Shown here: piece after piece, positions 1 through 8,899 of the stretch
How the letters are laid out: every line of letters begins with the position of its first letter
Position numbering within the stretch: position 1 is the stretch's first letter
NCBI GenBank assembly: GCA_040414495.1
Contig: JBEDUI010000058.1
Coordinates: 1 to 40,754, forward strand
Source of the DNA: DATAVB01 sp040414495
Lineage (GTDB): Bacteria > Actinomycetota > Actinomycetes > Mycobacteriales > QHCD01
Length of the DNA stretch: 40,754 bases
Direction: 5' to 3'
Program-made: the position numbers and the translations under genes
Notes under the pieces: generated by a model
What the model was told of the DNA's origin: nothing
The model's input: only the letters and a program-made list of their open reading frames with translations
Databases searched by the model: none

Positions 1-693
1 CACAAACTTTTGGATGTCCTCGCAGCCCGCGGATTCACCGGCGCACCCCGTTTCCTTGGTATAGATCAAGAAGGCCGGGAAGTCCTGTCCGCCGTTGCCG
101 GCGTCACGCCATGGCCACCCGGCCCCGAGCTACGCCGATCCGAATTGCTTGAGAGTGCGGCCACGCTGCTGCGTAACTACCACGACAGGATCGCCGGGTG
201 GAATCCGCGAGCCGCCAATTGGCAAACAGCTCCGGTACCGGTCGGCGGGCCCGAGGTCATTTGTCACAACGACGTCGCGCCCTGGAATATCCTCGTCCGG
301 AATGGCGAAACCGTGGCCTTCGTTGACTGGGATACCGCCGCCCCCGGACCACGCATGTGGGATCTGGCATATCTGGCCTACCGGATGATTCCACTGGCGA
401 CGCCGGTCGATCTCGAGCCGATGGGCTGGCCTGGTCCAACGCCGGTCCGCGAGCGCCTGTCACGACTTCGCCATGGGTACGACTGCACCCAAGAGCAGTG
501 GGCCGAACTGATCGACACAATTCCGGACCGGGTTCGGGCTGCGTACGACACGATGCGAATATGGGCTGCGGAGGACCGGCCCGGCTGGCGATTACAGTGG
601 AACCAACCCGAGCCGTGGCGGCACGGCGCCGGATTCCTGCGCGATCTCGACTACATCCGCACCCAAATTCGAGACTGGCAGGAGATCCAGTAA
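1..693 (+). CDS. APH-family phosphotransferase, 5'-truncated by window edge
   Basis: The frame is open from base 1 and the first residues (HKLLDVLAARGF...) already lie inside the N-lobe, so the true start is upstream; the TTG at 10 is unlikely to be the start. About 230 codons are visible. The catalytic loop HNDVAPWN begins at visible residue 89 and is followed by the metal-binding VDWD about 18 residues later. These are the Brenner and DFG-equivalent motifs of the aminoglycoside/choline kinase (APH, PF01636) fold. Members phosphorylate aminoglycosides, macrolides or small metabolites using ATP or GTP; the substrate cannot be told here and resistance should not be assumed. It is followed on the same strand by a small YdhR-like gene 25 bases later. 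Confidence 0.85.
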   Translation, partial: HKLLDVLAARGFTGAPRFLGIDQEGREVLSAVAGVTPWPPGPELRRSELLESAATLLRNYHDRIAGWNPRAANWQTAPVPVGGPEVICHNDVAPWNILVRNGETVAFVDWDTAAPGPRMWDLAYLAYRMIPLATPVDLEPMGWPGPTPVRERLSRLRHGYDCTQEQWAELIDTIPDRVRAAYDTMRIWAAEDRPGWRLQWNQPEPWRHGAGFLRDLDYIRTQIRDWQEIQ

Positions 694-718
694 TCACCCG
701 AGCCAGGAAGGGATGCCA

Positions 719-1024
719 TTGCGGACCACGATTGTCTGGTGGGATCTATCGGAATCCCAGCAAACCATTGAATCTTTGCGTGAATACTTACGTAACGAGT
801 CTATTGACGCGTTCGCCAAGGTGCCGGGCCTGCGGTTCAAGATGTGGATTGCCGACCCGCCGACAAACCGGTGGGGCGCCGTTCTCATCTTCGAATCCGC
901 GACGGCGCAAAACCAGCCGCTTCCCAGCCGGGCCACCGAGCTGATCGGCTACCCACCAACGTATTCGGACAGCTTTGGTGTCGAGGCGACCGTCGAAGAA
1001 CGGGCTCGGGCAGACAACTCGTGA
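719..1024 (+). CDS. YdhR-like small protein (putative monooxygenase fold)
   Basis: A 101-residue protein with the pattern WWDLSES..TIESLREYLRNE..AFAKVPGLRFKMWIADP..NRWGAVLIFES, then a PLPSRATELIGYPP segment. This matches the small ferredoxin-like alpha/beta-barrel proteins of the YdhR/ABM type, many annotated as putative monooxygenases without biochemical proof. TTG at 719 is preferred over the ATG at 713 because the ribosome site AGGAAGG (705-711) is 7 bases from the TTG but only 1 base from the ATG. It lies between the APH-type kinase and a nucleotidyltransferase, and may be co-transcribed with the kinase. The family assignment is by remembered pattern, so function stays open. Confidence 0.75.
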   Translation: MRTTIVWWDLSESQQTIESLREYLRNESIDAFAKVPGLRFKMWIADPPTNRWGAVLIFESATAQNQPLPSRATELIGYPPTYSDSFGVEATVEERARADNS

Positions 1025-1050
1025 CAGTCAGCTTCGGATCCAGCCGGCGT

Positions 1051-1173
1051 CCAATGTCTCGTGCCGAAAATGAAGATCAGGTCCGCGTTACGCACATCGC
1101 CTGCGCGCGCGTCAATCAGTTCGAGTTCACCCACCACAAAATCCCCAACCCTCAGCCCGTCGAACAGGTACAT
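1051..1173 (-). pseudogene. Possible 5' remnant of a YdcF/DUF218-like gene
   Basis: On the minus strand an ATG at 1173 opens a frame reading MYLFDGLRVGDFVVGEL, then a stretch ending NADLIFIFGTRHW (about 41 codons). The composition is protein-like and the ADLIFIFGTR stretch resembles the first beta strand of YdcF (DUF218) proteins. Downstream of residue 41 the frame runs into the antisense of the YdhR-like gene and loses coding character. This fits a truncated gene start left after a deletion, but chance is possible because the stretch is short and the family match is from memory. Confidence 0.3.
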
Positions 1174-1181
1174 TGCTCGCT

Positions 1182-1883
1182 ATGTCTGAGCCGAGATCAC
1201 AGCTGCCCGCATCATACGAGGAATTGCTGCAGAAGATCGTTGCCGAGGCGCATGCCGACCGCGAGATTATCGGTATTCTGCTGACCGGTTCGATGGCTCG
1301 TGGCGATGCGCTGCCCGGAACGGATATCGATCTGCGGTTCATTCTTACCGAAGGCGCCAGCCGACCATTCGACAGTCAGCCGCGCGACGGCATCCTGGTC
1401 GAACGGACCTACGCCGACGCGACGGCGGAGCGGGACAAGATCGAGACCAATCCGATGAATGTCTACGCACATCTCGATGGCCGAATTCTGCACGACCCAC
1501 AGGGCGTGTTGGCGTCGCTGAAACAGCAGGCGCACGAACGTTTTGAGGCGTACGAGATTTCCAAAGAAGAACGAGACCGCACCGCTTGGCTCTTGGGCTG
1601 TGCGCGGGACAAAATCCGCGTTGCACTGGACGGTGGCGACCTGTTAAGAGCGGCTTTTGCCGCCGGCACCACGTCCTGGGGGCTGATGGAAGGCCTGTGG
1701 GCAGCGAACAACCGGCCACTCCCGCCGAACAGTTCGGTCCGCCCGCACCTATGCGACCTCACCGTGGGACCGCCCGATATCCAGACGAAATACCGGCAGC
1801 TGTTTCTCGGCGAAACACCCGAACGCGTCCAGATCACGCTCGACCTGCTCGACTGGATCATCGGTCAACTACAAACAGCCTAG
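1182..1883 (+). CDS. Nucleotidyltransferase domain protein
   Basis: A 233-residue protein starting at ATG 1182 (a TTG at 1173 is an alternative). Residues 36-50 read GSMARGDALPGTDID, the Pol beta-type nucleotidyltransferase signature: G36-S37 bind the nucleotide phosphates and D48/D50 are the first metal ligands. Such stand-alone enzymes transfer NMP to small molecules (streptomycin/lincosamide adenylyltransferases) or to protein partners. A helical C-terminal half (about residues 120-233) is typical of the drug-type members. The substrate cannot be inferred. An APH-type kinase lies about 500 bases upstream, but nothing else suggests a resistance island. Confidence 0.8.
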   Translation: MSEPRSQLPASYEELLQKIVAEAHADREIIGILLTGSMARGDALPGTDIDLRFILTEGASRPFDSQPRDGILVERTYADATAERDKIETNPMNVYAHLDGRILHDPQGVLASLKQQAHERFEAYEISKEERDRTAWLLGCARDKIRVALDGGDLLRAAFAAGTTSWGLMEGLWAANNRPLPPNSSVRPHLCDLTVGPPDIQTKYRQLFLGETPERVQITLDLLDWIIGQLQTA

Positions 1884-2001
1884 CTCGATGGCTCACCCGG
1901 CCCGGGTGATCCCCAGCGCCCCACCCACCGCCAAAGCTGACCCTCACAGCCCTGCAGCAACCACCTGTGCCCGGGACACCGGTCGCTGAGAGGAGTCCGC
2001 G

Positions 2002-4359
2002 GTGAGCGAGCCGTTCAAAGGAACCGTCAACATCGACATCCGGGATTCACAACCGGACTGGGCCCCGTTCGAACCGCCCAATGCACCCGCTGGTGCGCCG
2101 AATGTCATCTACATAGTGCTGGACGATGTCGGATATTCGGCGATGAGCTGCTACGGCGGTCCTATTGAGACACCGAATATCGACCGTATTGCGGCATCCG
2201 GCGTGCGGTTCACCCAATGGCACACCACGGCGCTGTGCTCACCGACCCGATCCTGCCTGCTGACCGGGTGCAACCACACCCGCAACTCGATGGCGTGCAT
2301 CACCGAAGCCGCCGTCGGTTTTCCCAACGCGAGCGGAACGATCCCGCCGGAAAACGGCATGATCTCCGAAATCCTGGGTGAACGCGGCTGGAATACTTAC
2401 ATGGTCGGCAAATGGCACCTGTGCCCGACAGACGAGATGAACCTCGCGGCAACCCGTCGCAATTGGCCCACCGGACGCGGATTCGAGCGGTTCTACGGAT
2501 TCCTCGGCGCCGAGACGAACCAGTGGTATCCGGACCTCGTCTATGACAACCACCCGATCGACCAACCCCGATCCCCGCAGGACGGTTATCACCTCACCGA
2601 TGACATCACCGACAAGGCACTGGAATTCATCCGCGACGCCAAGGCGATCGCGCCGGACAAGCCGTACTTCCTTTATTACGCGCCCGGGGCCTGCCACGCG
2701 CCACATCACGCCCCGCGCGAGTGGATAGACCGGTTCCAGGGCCGGTTCGACATGGGTTACGAAGCGATCCGGGAGCAGACGCTGGCCCGGCAGAAGCAGT
2801 TGGGCATCGTGTCGCGGGACACGGAACTGCCGCCGGTTAACCCGATTGGGACGCCCGACTCGCGGACCGGACCGGACAACACGCCGTTCCCACCGTTGGA
2901 TTACACCAAACCGTGGAATTCCCTGTCCGAGGACGAGAAACGCCTGTTCAGGCGGATGGCCGAGGTGTACGCCGGATTCCTGGCGCACACCGACCACCAC
3001 ATCGGACGGTTGCTGGACTACCTGGAAGACTCGGGCGATCTGGCCAACACAATGGTCATTTTGGTCTCGGACAACGGCGCCAGCGGTGAGGGCGGTCCCG
3101 ACGGTTCGGTAAACGAGATGAAGTTCGCCAACGGTATCCCGGACGACCTGCAACAGAACCTCGCGATGCTGGACGAGCTCGGCAGTCCGAAGACGTACAA
3201 TCACTATCCCACCGGTTGGGCAATGGCATTCAACACGCCGTTCAAGATGTGGAAGCGGTACGAATTCAACGGTGGCACCGCTGATCCGTGCATTATCTCC
3301 TGGCCGTCGGCGCTCGGCCACGGCGGCGAAATTCGTCGGCAGTACCACCACGCGGTTGATATCGTGCCGACAATTCTCGATTGCCTTGACGTAAGCGCGC
3401 CGGCGACGATAAAAGGGCACACGCAAACCCAACTCGACGGCGTGAGTATGCGTTACAGCTTCGACGACCCGTCCAGCCCATCTGCCCGGCACACTCAGTT
3501 CTATTCCATGCTCGGATCGCGCGCGATCTGGCACGAGGGTTGGAAGGCGGTCACCACGCATCCGACCGTTAGCGGCTGGGGTCATTTCAACGACGACGTA
3601 TGGGAGCTCTACCACACCGATATCGACCAGGCCGAATTGCATGACCTCGCGGGCAAATACCCCGACAAGTTGCACGAGATGATCAACCTCTGGTTCGCCG
3701 AAGCCGGCGCCAATTCCGCCTTCCCGCTCGACGACCGCTCTCCAGTGGAAATCCTCACGACACCTCGACCACAGCTGAGCAAACCGCGCCAGCGCTACAC
3801 CTACTTCCCGGACAGCGCCGATGTCCCCGAGCACCAGGCCGTAAGCGTCCGCAACCGGTCGTACACGATCGGCGCGCTGGTGGATATTCCGAGGCTTGGC
3901 GCACAGGGTGTGTTGTTTGCTCACGGTTCACGGTTCGGCGGGCATTCGCTGTACGTGAAGAACAATCGGCTGCATTACGTCTATAGCTTCGTCGGCATTG
4001 TCGAGCAGAAAATTGACTCAACCGAGGACGTGCCGACTGGCGAAAACCTGATCCTCTCGGCGTCGTTCGAGAAGGACGGAGAGGAGCAGCCCGGCGTCGC
4101 GACGGGAATTCTGTCGCTCTATTACGGCGATCGCAAGGTCGGCGAGGGTCGGATCAAGACCCAACCCGGCACATTCCAGCTGGCCGGCGAGGGCTTGTGT
4201 GTCGGCCGCGATAGCGGCGCCGCGGTCACGGACGACTATCCGGGCGAATCGCCGCACCGGTTCACCGGCGGAACGATCAAGCGGGTAGCGGTCGACGTGA
4301 GCGGCGAGCCGTATGTCGACCTTGAACGCGAGGCCGCCGCCATGCTGCAGCGGGAGTAG
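2002..4359 (+). CDS. Type I sulfatase (arylsulfatase)
   Basis: A 785-residue protein with a GTG start and ribosome site GAGAGGAG 7 bases upstream. D41-D42 in YIVLDDVG are the usual first calcium ligands. C79-S-P-T-R83 is the sulfatase signature, whose cysteine is converted to the catalytic formylglycine. VGKWHL and D357-N358 in SDNGASGE supply further conserved active-site positions, and K415 lies in TPFKMWKRY. Residues 1 to about 560 form the alkaline-phosphatase-like core. The last 200 residues form a beta-rich domain (tail positions with ALVDIPRLGAQGVLFAHGSR), as seen in the large actinobacterial arylsulfatases. There is no signal peptide, so it probably hydrolyses sulfate esters in the cytoplasm. 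No formylglycine-generating enzyme is in the window, so activation must come from elsewhere. Confidence 0.93.
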   Translation: MSEPFKGTVNIDIRDSQPDWAPFEPPNAPAGAPNVIYIVLDDVGYSAMSCYGGPIETPNIDRIAASGVRFTQWHTTALCSPTRSCLLTGCNHTRNSMACITEAAVGFPNASGTIPPENGMISEILGERGWNTYMVGKWHLCPTDEMNLAATRRNWPTGRGFERFYGFLGAETNQWYPDLVYDNHPIDQPRSPQDGYHLTDDITDKALEFIRDAKAIAPDKPYFLYYAPGACHAPHHAPREWIDRFQGRFDMGYEAIREQTLARQKQLGIVSRDTELPPVNPIGTPDSRTGPDNTPFPPLDYTKPWNSLSEDEKRLFRRMAEVYAGFLAHTDHHIGRLLDYLEDSGDLANTMVILVSDNGASGEGGPDGSVNEMKFANGIPDDLQQNLAMLDELGSPKTYNHYPTGWAMAFNTPFKMWKRYEFNGGTADPCIISWPSALGHGGEIRRQYHHAVDIVPTILDCLDVSAPATIKGHTQTQLDGVSMRYSFDDPSSPSARHTQFYSMLGSRAIWHEGWKAVTTHPTVSGWGHFNDDVWELYHTDIDQAELHDLAGKYPDKLHEMINLWFAEAGANSAFPLDDRSPVEILTTPRPQLSKPRQRYTYFPDSADVPEHQAVSVRNRSYTIGALVDIPRLGAQGVLFAHGSRFGGHSLYVKNNRLHYVYSFVGIVEQKIDSTEDVPTGENLILSASFEKDGEEQPGVATGILSLYYGDRKVGEGRIKTQPGTFQLAGEGLCVGRDSGAAVTDDYPGESPHRFTGGTIKRVAVDVSGEPYVDLEREAAAMLQRE

Positions 4360-4400
4360 CCGGCCTAGCTGGACGACGGTCTGTCCACAGCGGACGTCCG

Positions 4401-4419
4401 GCGGGGTGCTTGACCCCGC
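4401..4419. terminator. Hairpin between convergent sulfatase and aquaporin genes
   Basis: GCGGGGT, a 5-base loop GCTTG, then ACCCCGC make a perfect 7-bp stem in the 81-base gap between two convergent genes. There is no T-tract on either side, so it would be an L-shaped bidirectional terminator if functional. Confidence 0.45.
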
Positions 4420-4440
4420 TACCGGGCAGCCGGCTAAACC

Positions 4441-5193
4441 TCACTCGGCGCCGGTCGGGTCGGCCATTCGCGCCTCAGACGACTCCACCTCGTCGCGATC
4501 GGCGGCGCTGACCGGTGCCGGTGCGGTCGCGGCCAGCGCCGGCGCCAACACGGCCGCGATAACCCCGCCGATCAACGGCGCAACGATAAAGAGCCAGACA
4601 TGCTGCAGCGGTATGCCACCGTTGAAGATCGCCGGGCCGATCGAACGGGCCGGGTTGACCGACGTCCCGTCGAGCGGAATACCGACGAGGTGGCAAACGG
4701 TCAGTGTGAGACCGATGGCCAGGCCAGCGAAACCGGGCGAGGCAGCTCGGCCGGTGACGAGCAGGACGACAGTCACCAATAACAACGTAAGAATGATTTC
4801 CAGCAGGAAAGCGCCCGGCCCGTTGATCGTTTTGCCCCAGTCATTGGACCCAAGAGTGCCGGTCTGATCCTTAACATCGCCAAACCCGGTGAAGCCGCGG
4901 ATCAACGCGGCACCGGCGATCGCGCCCAGCAACTGGGCTACCCAGTAGCCACAGGCCTCGCGCAACGTGATCCCGCGCGACAGCAGGATTCCGAGCGTGA
5001 TGGCCGGGTTGACATGACAGCCGGTTCTGGGGCCGATCGCGTAGACCAATCCCAGCAACACCAGGCCGAAGGACAATGCGACACCGACGACACCAACGAC
5101 ATTGAAGCCGAATACCGCGGCACCGACACCGAAAAACACCAACACCGCCGTGCCCACGAACTCCGGGAAACACCTGCGGACAAGGTCGACCAT
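4441..5193 (-). CDS. aqpZ: Aquaporin (AqpZ-like MIP channel)
   Basis: A 250-residue integral membrane protein with six hydrophobic spans and the two pore NPA boxes, CHVNPAITLG (first half) and SVNPARSIGPA (second half). The SVNPAR box is typical of water-selective AqpZ-type aquaporins rather than GlpF. An aspartate after the second NPA, usual in glycerol facilitators, is absent, which supports water selectivity. The charged tail (about 30 residues, rich in A, E and D) is probably cytoplasmic. The chosen start, ATG at 5193, has GGAGGGA about 9 bases upstream; the open frame extends to 5241 without a good ribosome site. It is a single gene, convergent with the sulfatase. Confidence 0.9.
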   Translation of the reverse strand: MVDLVRRCFPEFVGTAVLVFFGVGAAVFGFNVVGVVGVALSFGLVLLGLVYAIGPRTGCHVNPAITLGILLSRGITLREACGYWVAQLLGAIAGAALIRGFTGFGDVKDQTGTLGSNDWGKTINGPGAFLLEIILTLLLVTVVLLVTGRAASPGFAGLAIGLTLTVCHLVGIPLDGTSVNPARSIGPAIFNGGIPLQHVWLFIVAPLIGGVIAAVLAPALAATAPAPVSAADRDEVESSEARMADPTGAE

Positions 5194-5407
5194 GATCCAG
5201 TCCCTCCGGCTCGTTTCGGCCCTGGATTGCTCGCCCAGCACTTCGCCGAACCGTACCTAACTCGCAGCTAAACAGCGAACATTCTGGTATGCGCGGCGCG
5301 GCGTAATCAGCATCGAACTATGGGTCAAGCTAGATGAATCCGGAATGACGTTCCATTACCAGCCTTGAAATGCCGCCCTTATGGGAGACAATCTCCGGAT
5401 ATGCGCG
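5194..5407. other. Intergenic region upstream of aquaporin
   Basis: A 214-base gap holding the aquaporin leader and the 3' side of the ABC-transporter operon. A short inverted repeat, GGAATGACGTTCC (5342-5354), is visible. No coding frame with codon bias, RNA gene or clear terminator is seen. Confidence 0.4.
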
Positions 5408-6154
5408 CTATCTATCGCGAGAAGGCCGATAACGCAGCCGCGGTACAGCGGCCAACAACTCCCGGGTGTAGTCGTGCTGCGCGGCGGCATAAATCTGTTC
5501 GGTCGGGCCGGTCTCGACAATGCGCCCCTGACGCATCACCGCGACCCGGTCGGTGATGTGCCGAATAACCGACAGGTCATGCGAGACAAAGATCAAGGTC
5601 AGTCCGAATTGGACCGTCAGATCCAGCAGTAGGTTCAGGATCTGCGCCCGAACCGAGACGTCCAGCGCGGAGACCGGTTCGTCGGCCACCAGGACCGCCG
5701 GCCGGGGCGCCAAAGCGCGGGCTATCGCGATCCGTTGCCGCTGCCCGCCGGAGAACTGGTGCGGGTACCGGTCGAGCACCGACTTTGACAGGCCGACCGC
5801 ATCAAGCAGTTCGGTCACCCGGTTGGTGTCGTCGCGGATCGGCTCGGCCACGATGTCCCGCACGCGCATCCTCGGGTCCAATGAGGACATCGGATCCTGG
5901 AACACCATTTGCGCGGTTTTGTGGACGAACCGTTGATTCTTGTCGACCAGGGTTCCGTCGATCCGTACGGTGCCGGAGTCGGGTCGGTCCAACCCGAGCA
6001 GCAACCTGGCCAATGTGGACTTTCCGGAGCCGGATTCACCAACGATGCCGAACCGTTGTCCGCGAGCGACTTCGAGGTCGACCCCGTCCAAGGCGCGTAC
6101 GCTCCGGAAATTCTTGACCAGGCCCTGCGCCGAGACAATTGGCGTGTCACTCAC
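5408..6154 (-). CDS. Peptide ABC transporter ATP-binding protein (DppF/OppF-like)
   Basis: The second ATPase of a peptide importer, 248 residues. Walker A GESGSGKS is at residues 39-46, the signature is FSGGQRQRI, and Walker B with its glutamate is VLVADEPVSALD; the switch histidine lies in FVSHDLS. GTG at 6154 overlaps the TGA of the upstream ATPase as GTGA, implying translational coupling; the longer frame to 6238 only extends into that gene. The protein stops soon after the ABC domain and lacks the cysteine-containing oligopeptide-transporter tail that its partner has, so it is shorter than most DppF proteins. It is the last gene of the operon that starts at 13265. Confidence 0.92.
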   Translation of the reverse strand: MSDTPIVSAQGLVKNFRSVRALDGVDLEVARGQRFGIVGESGSGKSTLARLLLGLDRPDSGTVRIDGTLVDKNQRFVHKTAQMVFQDPMSSLDPRMRVRDIVAEPIRDDTNRVTELLDAVGLSKSVLDRYPHQFSGGQRQRIAIARALAPRPAVLVADEPVSALDVSVRAQILNLLLDLTVQFGLTLIFVSHDLSVIRHITDRVAVMRQGRIVETGPTEQIYAAAQHDYTRELLAAVPRLRYRPSRDR

Positions 6155-7113
6155 CGGATCACCCCGCCCGGCACCGGATTGTGGCAGGCCACCGATCGCT
6201 CCGCCCCCACCGTGCCGAGCGCCGGCAGCTGCGCGCACTCGGGCAACGACCGATCACAGCGGTCGCGGAAGACGCAGCCGGAAGGAAAGGCGCCGAATTC
6301 CGGTATCGCGCCCGGTACGGTCAGCAGCCGCGTCCCCGGAACCGCGTCGGCCAGATCCGATGCGGCCAGCAGCCCGGCCGTATAGGGATGTCGAGGCGCG
6401 GCAAATACCTCCGCGACCGGTCCACTCTCGACAATGCGCCCGCCGTACATCACCAAAACCCGGTCGCACAGCGCCGAAACGACTGCGAGGTCGTGGCTGA
6501 TGAACAGCAGCGCGGTGCCGCGTTCCTCGACGAGCCGGGAAATCAGCCGCAACATCCGGTCCTGCACGGTCACGTCGAGCGCCGTGGTCGGTTCGTCGCA
6601 GATCAAAAGCTCGGGCTCGTTCGCCATTGCCATGGCCAATACGACCCGTTGCCGCTGGCCGCCCGACAATTGGTGCGGGTACCGCCGGGCGATCCGCTCC
6701 GGCTCTGGCAATTCAACCGTGCGGAGCAATTCGACGGCGATCCGACGCGCATCCCGACGGCCGACGCCCTGGTGCCGACCGACCACTTCGGACACCTGGC
6801 GGCCGACCCGCATCACCGGGTCGAGCGCGGTCATCGGTTCCTGGAACACCATCGCCATCGTCGCACCGCGCAGCCGGGCCAGCCGACGTTCAGGCAGCTC
6901 CTGGATTTCCTGTCCGGACAGCTCGATCCGACCGGTGGCGCGCCCGCTCCCCGGCAACAACCCCATGATGGCCAACGCGGTGAGCGACTTGCCTGCGCCC
7001 GACTCGCCGATCAGCCCGACCCGGTCACCGCGCTCGAGCCGGAAATCCACTTCGCTCACCACCGGCACACTTCCCATGTGGACGGTCAGCCCGGCAACGT
7101 CCAATGTGGTCAT
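6151..7113 (-). CDS. Peptide ABC transporter ATP-binding protein (DppD/OppD-like)
   Basis: A 320-residue ATPase with Walker A GESGAGKS (residues 36-43), signature LSGGQRQRV and Walker B LLICDEPTTALD. The C-terminal part carries the oligopeptide/dipeptide extension with the cysteine cluster CVFRDRCDRSLPEC. It pairs with the following ATPase to form the nucleotide-binding dimer of a peptide/nickel-type (PepT) importer. Its ATG overlaps the stop codon of the upstream permease by 4 bases. Confidence 0.93.
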   Translation of the reverse strand: MTTLDVAGLTVHMGSVPVVSEVDFRLERGDRVGLIGESGAGKSLTALAIMGLLPGSGRATGRIELSGQEIQELPERRLARLRGATMAMVFQEPMTALDPVMRVGRQVSEVVGRHQGVGRRDARRIAVELLRTVELPEPERIARRYPHQLSGGQRQRVVLAMAMANEPELLICDEPTTALDVTVQDRMLRLISRLVEERGTALLFISHDLAVVSALCDRVLVMYGGRIVESGPVAEVFAAPRHPYTAGLLAASDLADAVPGTRLLTVPGAIPEFGAFPSGCVFRDRCDRSLPECAQLPALGTVGAERSVACHNPVPGGVIR

Positions 7114-7955
7114 CGGCGATCCCGCTGCCGCGGATCGAGCAGGTCACGCAGCCCGTCGCCAAGCAGGTTGAACCCCAGAACCGCCAACGCAATGGCAATA
7201 CCGGGCCAGATTGACAACCGCGGCGCGGAGAACAGGTAGCCCTGCCCGTCGTGCAACATCCGCCCCCACGATGGCGTCGGCGGCTGCGTCGACAGTCCCA
7301 GATACGCCAACGCGGCCTCAGCCAGGATTGCCAGTCCAAACGCGACAGACGCCTGCACGATGAGAACCGGCGCGATGTTGGGCAGTACGTGGCGACGGGC
7401 GATCCACCAGCCGTTCCGGCCGGCCGCACGTGCCGCGAGCACATATTCGGTCGCCATCACCTGCAGGGTTGCCGCCCGGGCCAGGCGGGCGATGATCGGC
7501 ACGGTCGAAATACCGATCGCCACCATCGCGGTCCAGGTGGAGGCACCGAAACCCGCGGCCAGCAGAATCGCCAGCAGCAGCGCGGGAAACGCGAAGACGA
7601 TGTCACTGCACCGCATGATGACCTCGCCCAACCAGCGGGCGCGCATTCCGGCCAGAATTCCGGCCGGGACACCGACCACCGCCGATATTCCGACGGCGAT
7701 GATTCCCGCCAACAACGTCACCCGGGCACCGACCAGCAACTGACTGAACGTGTCCCGCCCGTAGGCATCGGTGCCGAGCAGATGACCGCCGTGACCCATG
7801 CCCACCAGGGCCGCGTTCGCATTGACGAACGTCGGATCGTACGGCGTCCAGACAAAGGACAGCAGCGTCATCAGGACGACCAACGCCACCAACAGTCCAC
7901 CCAGGACAGCCGACCAGTTGCGCAGCCGCCGCACCGCAATCACAGCCGCACTCAT
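7110..7955 (-). CDS. Peptide ABC transporter permease (DppC-like)
   Basis: A 281-residue membrane protein. The N-terminal span (around residues 17-35) is followed by the DppC/OppC N-terminal pattern HLLGTDAYGRDTFSQLLVGAR. The EAA loop that contacts the ATPase reads AARAAGRNGWWIARRHVLPN, and the C-terminus has the usual SWGRMLHDGQGYLFSAP. It forms the channel with the DppB-like subunit encoded just upstream. Start ATG 7955 overlaps the upstream stop (ATGA). Confidence 0.92.
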   Translation of the reverse strand: MSAAVIAVRRLRNWSAVLGGLLVALVVLMTLLSFVWTPYDPTFVNANAALVGMGHGGHLLGTDAYGRDTFSQLLVGARVTLLAGIIAVGISAVVGVPAGILAGMRARWLGEVIMRCSDIVFAFPALLLAILLAAGFGASTWTAMVAIGISTVPIIARLARAATLQVMATEYVLAARAAGRNGWWIARRHVLPNIAPVLIVQASVAFGLAILAEAALAYLGLSTQPPTPSWGRMLHDGQGYLFSAPRLSIWPGIAIALAVLGFNLLGDGLRDLLDPRQRDRR

Positions 7956-8899
7956 CGCGACCTCCGCAGCCTCGGGTCGAGCGCGATATAGAGCAGATCG
8001 ACGAGGAAATTCAGAATCAACACCGCACCGACCAACACCATAACCGTGCCCTCAACCAGTACGAGGTCGCGATTTCCCACCCCCTGCAGCAACATCAGGC
8101 CCAGGCCCGGCATGGTGAATACACTCTCGATCACGATGGCGCCGATCAGCAAGGTGGCCAATTGCACGCCCAGCACGGTCACCACCGGAATCGAGGCATT
8201 CCGCAAACCATGGCGCAACAAAGCGCCGGTGAACGTGGCGCCGCCGGCCCGCGCGGTCCGGATATAGTCCTCCCGCATCACCTCGAGCACCGCGCTCCGT
8301 ACGTACCGACTCAACACCGCGCCCTGCACCAAAGCCAGCGACACCCCGGGCAGAATCAAATGCCGAATCCATTCAAGTGGGTCCACTCGAAACGACACGT
8401 ACCCACCAGGCGGCAGAACATCCAGCTTCACGGCGAAGAAGAACGACAACAGAATACCGACCCAGAACGCGGGAATAGCCAGCCCGATCTGGGTCAAACC
8501 CGATACCGCGACGCCACTGACCGTCCGGTTCCTGACCGCGGTAAATATCCCAACGGGAACCGCGATCAGGACAGCGAACACCATGCCGACCAGGACTAGG
8601 CTGCCGGTCACGCCGAGCCGTGATTCGATCTGCGGCCACACGTTCAATTTCGTGATGTACGAGGTGCCGAAATCGCCGCGGAGCAGCCCGCCGACCCAGG
8701 ACACGTACTGCGTGGTGATCGGTCGATCAGTGCCAAGTTGGTGCTGCAGCTGCTTTACAGCGGCCGGTGTGGCCTGCGTCCCCAGCAGTGTCGTGGCCGG
8801 ATCGCCAGGCAACCAGGCGCACAACACGAAGATCACGATGGAGGCGACCGCCAACGTCAGCACCAGGAAACCGAGCCGCCGCCCTAGGTCGGTGATCAT
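7952..8899 (-). CDS. Peptide ABC transporter permease (DppB-like)
   Basis: A 315-residue membrane protein. The first span is FLVLTLAVASIVIFVL, then the DppB-typical LPGDPATTLLGTQAT..QLQHQLGTDRPITTQYVSWVGGLLRGDFGTS. The EAA loop is TARAGGATFTGALLRHGLRNA. ATG at 8899 overlaps the stop codon of the binding-protein gene (ATGA at 8896-8899); the open frame continues to 9001 but that part only reads antisense to coupling sequence. It is the partner of the following DppC-like permease. Confidence 0.92.
   Translation of the reverse strand: MITDLGRRLGFLVLTLAVASIVIFVLCAWLPGDPATTLLGTQATPAAVKQLQHQLGTDRPITTQYVSWVGGLLRGDFGTSYITKLNVWPQIESRLGVTGSLVLVGMVFAVLIAVPVGIFTAVRNRTVSGVAVSGLTQIGLAIPAFWVGILLSFFFAVKLDVLPPGGYVSFRVDPLEWIRHLILPGVSLALVQGAVLSRYVRSAVLEVMREDYIRTARAGGATFTGALLRHGLRNASIPVVTVLGVQLATLLIGAIVIESVFTMPGLGLMLLQGVGNRDLVLVEGTVMVLVGAVLILNFLVDLLYIALDPRLRRSR

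Noticed and set aside
10..1883. Antibiotic-resistance island (APH-type kinase and nucleotidyltransferase)
   Set aside because: Both are broad families with many housekeeping members; no transposase, integron or composition break is seen around them.
2239..3924. Long minus-strand open frame (561 codons) opposite the sulfatase
   Set aside because: It is the antisense shadow of a GC-rich gene with full sulfatase motifs on the plus strand; its sequence is Arg/Val/Gly-rich with no recognisable domain.
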